NCBI GenBank assembly: GCA_007570785.1
Contig: ML664174.1
Coordinates: 3,902,828 to 3,966,827 of the forward strand
Source: Antilocapra americana
Taxonomy: Eukaryota; Chordata; Mammalia; Artiodactyla; Antilocapridae
Reading direction: 5' to 3'
Length of the DNA: 64,000 nucleotides
Position numbers and translations under genes: made by a program. The notes under the pieces are model-generated. The model ran no database searches, was not told where the DNA came from, and was given only the letters and a program-made list of their open reading frames with translations. Below are positions 1 to 64,000 of the stretch, one piece after another. The first letter of the stretch is position 1, and each line of letters starts with the position of its first letter.

Positions 1-248
1 CATAGTATACATTCATCTTCTGCAGAATCAGAATGTGTACCAGCACATTCGGGTCTGAGAATTTGTGAAATAAAAATAGAAAGTCAGGTTAAATAAAGAA
101 TTAGAGCCACAGCCATCTATGCCAACAAAATATCATCCATCACATTAATGTTGATTTTTATTTTGTTCTGCGGTCTTGCCTTCATTTAATCTGTAAATTC
201 CTTACATTATACAAGGACTACAGAGTGATTATAGCTAATTTTAAAGCT

Positions 249-418
249 ATATATTAAAGTTGAGAAGTCAGTGAAGTTGCTCAGTTGTGTCCAACTCTTT
301 GGGACCCCATGAACTGGAGCCTACCAGGTTCCTCCATCCACGGGATTTTCCAGGCAAGAAGGAAATGGCAACCTACTGGAGTGGGTTGCCACTTCCTTCT
401 CCAGGATATATTAAAGTT
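249..418 (-). repeat. BovA SINE monomer with 13-bp target-site duplication
   Basis: Reverse-complement BovA body (CCAACTCTTTGGGACCCC, CCAGGCAAG, TGGAGTGGGTTGCC) at 262-405, without the tRNA-like head. Flanked by perfect direct repeats ATATATTAAAGTT at 249-261 and 406-418, the signature of LINE-driven insertion. Confidence 0.9.
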
Positions 419-1849
419 ACATTATAACAAAAATAAATGGGATGTTATAATAAATTTTTTATTTTAAACAGAACATATACAACATGCATATTTGAAAAAC
501 TGCTCTGAGAGAAAAAGATGTCATGAAATTTAGCTTCACTTGGTGATGGTGGTGTATGATGAATGATAAGACTGAAGAGGTAAGCTTGGCCAAGCTAATG
601 AGCTATATTGTTTAGTACTCCAGAGCCTTTGACAATTTTACTACCTGATTTCTCATTTAATTACGGTAACGAGCACTTCCAAAACAGTGCTACACAGTGG
701 TGACAAGAAAAACTATCTTGAAGCTGACACTGACACAAACAGAAATGCATGCTGTGGCTAATCATCACACATGACTACAGACACATATATACATTTTTTA
801 AAGAATAAGGACGTATGTAATTTTATAAAGTAGTTTTTAAACCAATAATGAAAATGAAATTTAATCAATTTGCTTTTAATATTTACTTTAAAAAATGGCT
901 GAACTGGTGAGAGATACCCCAAAATTAAGGGACTACTGGTTTCTACTCTGGGCTCTGAGGATTTTTGTTTCTATAGTCATAAAACTACGGTTACAATTAC
1001 TTTTTAAGCCAGCTCAGTCGTATTTCAACATCAGTGTTACATTGGTTTTGTATAAAAAGAGCCTTGAGAAATTTTCCTTCCTTATCTATATGAGACTAGA
1101 AAGGGCAGAAGAATTATTCAATTTCTAGAAGAAACTTCCTGAGGCTGAGTTTTCAAAACTGTGGCATGAAGTAGGGTCTAGTCCTTACATTTTATATGTT
1201 ATTACTTCATTTTATGTCATCTTTCTACAAAGTCAGTTAAAGGTTTTTAAGTAAAGGAAATAACATAAAGAGAGCTACATTTTGTGCAGATGACTCTGTT
1301 AGTAGTATACAGAAGAGAGATGGGGCAGGAGTGAATTTACAGGTCTTGACATTTTCTCAGGAGAGACAGAATGAGGTCCATGTTCACAGTAGCAGAATAA
1401 ATAGAATAACTGAATTAATTGTGGGGTGTTTTTACTCTTACAAATCTCAAGAACATTTTCTATCATGACATGCCCAAGTCATACATTTTGCTTGAAAATG
1501 AGGTCAACAATAAGCATAGGAATATTAATAACTGAAGAAGAATTACAACTTGAAATTCTAAAGGAACTATTACTGATTGTTTCCTGGATTAGCTAGATCT
1601 TTCAGTCACTTCATGGTGAACATAACTGGTAAAAAAAAAAAACCAAAAGTAAAACTAACATGAAAACCAGCCATGTTAAAATAAATCTAAGTAAAAAGTG
1701 AAAGGAATCCAATCAGCATAAAAATTTTTGACCTACAAAGTCTGACCTGGAAAACTATACTTGGTTGAAGAAACATTTAAAAACAAAAGTAACATTTACA
1801 AACTTGGCAGAAGCTTTAATCAGAAAAAAATTAAAAAAATTTTTTTTTA

Positions 1850-2041
1850 TTGACTGTGTCAATTCTTAGCTGCTATACGCAGGATCTTTTGCTGCAGCAT
1901 GAGGGTTTCTCAGTTGTGGCAGGTGGTAGGCTAAGCTGCCCCTTGGCATGTAGGATCTCAATTCTCTGGCCAAGAATCCAACCTGCATCCCCTGCATTGC
2001 TAGGTGGATTCTTAACCACTCGACCATCAGAAAAGTCCCAG
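1850..2041 (-). repeat. CHR-type tRNA-Glu SINE
   Basis: Minus-orientation artiodactyl SINE: CCCCTGCATTGCTAGGTGGA, TTCTTAACCACT, ending near AAAAGTCCC, the complement of a GGGACTTCCC-type SINE start. The short open frames on both strands here are accidental. Confidence 0.75.
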
Positions 2042-3240
2042 AAAACTTTGATAGACAAAAAAATGATTGATAACTCAAATATTAGACATAATATTTACAT
2101 GGAAAAGAATCTTGAGGATGTCAGTAAAATAAAAATGAAAATGAAAAATATGAAGGCCTATAAACAACTGACTGAGAAAGTTTAGTTAAATGTCACTTAA
2201 AATCTAGTATCCACTAAGACAGACAATAACATCAGGGGAATTAAATTGGCTTAATGGAATATAAATCAGAAAATACATCAAAAGGATCAGCAGATCCAAA
2301 TATCTGCCTGGCAAAAGACTGACAACACTCTTAATTAATATTTTGAGGGTTAGGAAGCATATATTTGGAACAGGGACTAACACTGAGAACAAAAGAAAAT
2401 AACCAAAGATCACAACAGCCTTTGAGCAAGAATATAATAATTCCTCACCAAAGTTCTGGAATGAAGAGAAAGAAGAAAAAGCTATTGTTTAATAGATAAT
2501 CATTCTATGAAAGGAAGTAATTCTGTATCTTATGCTGTCTGCTATGAGCAGTGCTGGATATACAATGATAAATGAAGCAGATAGGACATATAAACTGTCC
2601 TTGAGGAGTTTATAATCTGCCGCAAAGGTTTACAAAATATAGCCCTGGGCCAAATTCAAGATAACAGTGGTTTTGGTACATTTGAAAGGTTGTTTAACAG
2701 AAAAATCAAAGAACATGGAACAGAGAACGTGCATTGCTACAAAAGCCTATACTATTAACTATCTTGCCTCTTTCTAGATAAAGTCTGCCAACCACTGGGC
2801 TACAGAAGAAATAAACTAAAAACAAACACAAACACAAAATCAGAATTCTAACAGTTATTCTAATTATTAAAGATAATTAAGGAACTAGAGGTGGAAGATT
2901 GGTGGAGGAGAGGAGATGGCTGGTACTTTCTGGGTAAAAGGAGAGTGATAAGAAGGTCTTAGTAAAGAATTCAGCATAGCTAGGACACTGACAGAAGGCC
3001 AGTGTGGCTAGAGTGGGTGAGACGGGTGTTAATAAAGTAAGCTGGAGAAACTGGCAGAGGAGAGATCTTGTAGCTGCTGCAGGACACGTTAAGGAGTTTG
3101 AATTCTACTTTAAACGCAATAAAAAACCATGGAAAATTTTAACCATGGAAAGGACATAACTGACTTTGCCTTAAGAAAAAGAATCACTATGGCTGAGTGA
3201 AGAATTACAGGGGCCCCTTGCTACTGAAACTCAACATGAG

Positions 3241-3481
3241 TTCAGAAAGAAACATGGGGCTTCACTGGTGGCTCAGATGGTAAAGAATCTGCCTGTCATG
3301 TGGGAGATCTGGGTTCGATCCCTGGGTCAAGAAGATCCCCTGGAGAAGGGAATGGCTACCCACTCCAGTATTTTGGCCTGGAGAATTCAACGGAAAGAGG
3401 AGCCTGGCAGGCTACAGTTCATGGGGTTGCTAAGAGTTGGACATGACTGAACGATTAACACTTTCACTTTCAGAAAGTAAC
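3241..3481 (+). repeat. Bov-tA SINE with target-site duplication
   Basis: Full tRNA-like head (GGCTTCACTGGTGGCTCAGA with A box; GGGTTCGATCC B box) followed by the BovA body (GGAGAAGGGAATGGCTACCC), ending in CACTTTCACTTTCA. Direct repeats TTCAGAAAG(A/T)AAC at 3241-3253 and 3469-3481, one mismatch. Confidence 0.9.
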
Positions 3482-4474
3482 GAGTACTGCATTCTCAAAC
3501 TGATTTGTTTTTAATGAGAGTTTGGATGGGAAAGATTTATCCAAAATTTTATTTGAATCTATTTGGTACTGGAGAGTAAGGTTGGGAGGGTGAAAATTCG
3601 GATCGACTTTTGATTTGGAGCATTTCTGACCAATCGGATGGAATGAGCAGTAAGAAGGACTCCTTTCCAATTCATACACACAGAAATGCTGGATAAAACA
3701 GCCCACAAAATACTTGTTTATGAAAAAGTTAAAAAAGCAAAGGTGAAATCTTCAGGTGTCAGCAATTTAAAAAGAAAGTGAAATTACAGCAGTGGTATCT
3801 GTAGTGGTGAGGGGGTGCCAACTTTTGGATGAGACCAATTGCATTCAATTTGAACAGCAGTGGGTTAAGATCCTAGAAGACGGAATTAAGGTCCTGAGCT
3901 TCTGACGGTGAGTCAGGAACAAATCATAAGACAATAGGATATGTTGAAAAAGAGAGAGAGAATGGATTACAAATAAATAACAAATAGCAAACGTTAACAT
4001 TTACTACCCTGAGAGTTACACAAGTAAAATCTTATTTCTGATGAATGGAGTAACTTTAGAAAAGCACTTGTTTCATTAACAAAGATATTATATGAAAAAG
4101 GTGCAAACTTTCTGATTCAATATTATGGCAAAAATAAAGCTATAGGGTATAGGTCTGATCTGATCCTCTATTTAGACAAATGCTTTGACAAATGCTTTAT
4201 TTCCTGTTTCAAGTTAAAAACACCTATGGTACTTCTTAGAATAGATCAAAACACTGCTTGAATGCTTTCTCTAAGAACTTTCCAGTCCAAATGTTCTCTA
4301 GGTTGGAAACATGTGCACTAATAGGACTCCTTCAATTCCTATGAAACAAGTTTTCATTTCTGCTTATAAGACACTCACTTTACAGTAGCTGATAACATCA
4401 AGCTGGTATATTTCTGAATGCACAATTTTTTGTGTAAAAATAGCTTCATTTGTCAGTATACAAAATTGTTGAGG

Positions 4475-4655
4475 GCTGGCAGGGGAAGAGGGAATAACTG
4501 CTTAATGGATGCAAGGTTTTATTTGGGGATGATGAAAATGCTTTGGAACTAGACAGAGGTTGTGGTTGTGCAATATCATGAATGTACTTAAATGCTACTG
4601 ATTTGTTCACTTTAAAATCGATGTTATGTGAACTTCATCTCAATTAAAACTGTTG
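4475..4655 (+). repeat. Old L1 3' end fragment
   Basis: Contains TGGGGATGATGAAAATG…TTTGGAACTAGACAG, GTGGTTGTGCAATATCATGA, and TGTGAACTTCATCTCAATTA, the layout of mammalian L1M-type 3' UTRs. Confidence 0.7.
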
Positions 4656-4975
4656 CAGACAATAGCATGGCAAACACATGAAAGTAACTCAGCTAATCTC
4701 TGCCTCTAATGAACATATGCAGCTCATCACAAAGAGACAAACAAGATAGCAAGGACAGAACAGAAATTCACTATCACCAGGAAAACAAGTGTATTATACA
4801 CTATAGATACTACCTTTACATACTGAGCATACTGCAAAACATTGTTCTTCTCTGAATGTGAAATTTGGAAAAAAAGTAGTAATTACTGTTCAATAGCTTT
4901 TTTCCTTCCACAATTCCAAAGACTAAGAATCTTATTTTATAACTTTCTATTTGAGATGTAAACACATAAAACTTA

Positions 4976-64000
<59,025 letters not shown>

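Noticed and set aside
1850..2185. 111-codon open frame on the plus strand
   Set aside because: Runs through a reversed CHR-type SINE and then low-complexity Lys/Met sequence; no homology recognised.
3254..3468. tRNA gene
   Set aside because: A and B box-like motifs belong to the SINE head here and in all other Bov-tA copies; no cloverleaf and followed by BovA body.

Overview
This window is mammalian nuclear DNA from a ruminant, most likely a bovid. The evidence is an abundance of BovB (RTE-type) LINEs, BovA/Bov-tA tRNA-Glu-derived SINEs, artiodactyl CHR-type SINEs, ruminant-type L1 3' ends and a bovine-type mariner, together with AT-rich, intron-dominated sequence. I cannot tell cattle from sheep, goat or buffalo by eye.

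The only protein-coding gene I can support is the middle part of PCNX1 (pecanex homolog 1), a large multi-pass membrane protein gene, on the minus strand. I could place 20 consecutive internal exons, running in transcript order from 62299 down to 5020. Each has AG/GT borders and the phases agree from exon to exon, giving about 842 codons (2,526 bp). Both ends of the gene lie outside the window: the first exon seen starts with two bases of a split codon, and the last ends with one base of a glycine codon. Exons e1-e5 encode the Ser/Arg-rich cytosolic linker and the approach to the membrane domain, e6-e18 the hydrophobic multi-pass core, and e19-e20 the start of the conserved C-terminal part.

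The remaining 96 percent is intron and is densely packed with repeats. Main items: a near-complete BovB LINE (about 39.43-42.53 kb) with a 425-codon reverse transcriptase reading frame; a second, 5'-truncated BovB (30.65-31.70 kb) in the same orientation; a full-length but dead mariner (24.24-25.50 kb) with both terminal inverted repeats; more than ten BovA/Bov-tA SINEs, several with clear target-site duplications; old L1, L2, MIR, MLT1 LTR, hAT (MER5/MER20/Charlie-like) and Tigger-like fragments. All BovB and mariner coding sense is opposite to PCNX1.

I found no RNA gene, CRISPR array, CpG island, promoter or second host gene, and no undescribed multi-gene system. The most interesting signals concern splicing: exon e3 starts with a perfect donor (AG|GTAAGT, a recursive-splicing configuration), exon e1 has a NAGNAG tandem acceptor, e7 is a 33-bp frame-neutral micro-exon, e17 has a weak donor, and a GU-repeat lies just upstream of e18. 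An inverted SINE pair with a 23-bp loop and a pair of directly repeated BovB copies bracketing six exons are also notable.
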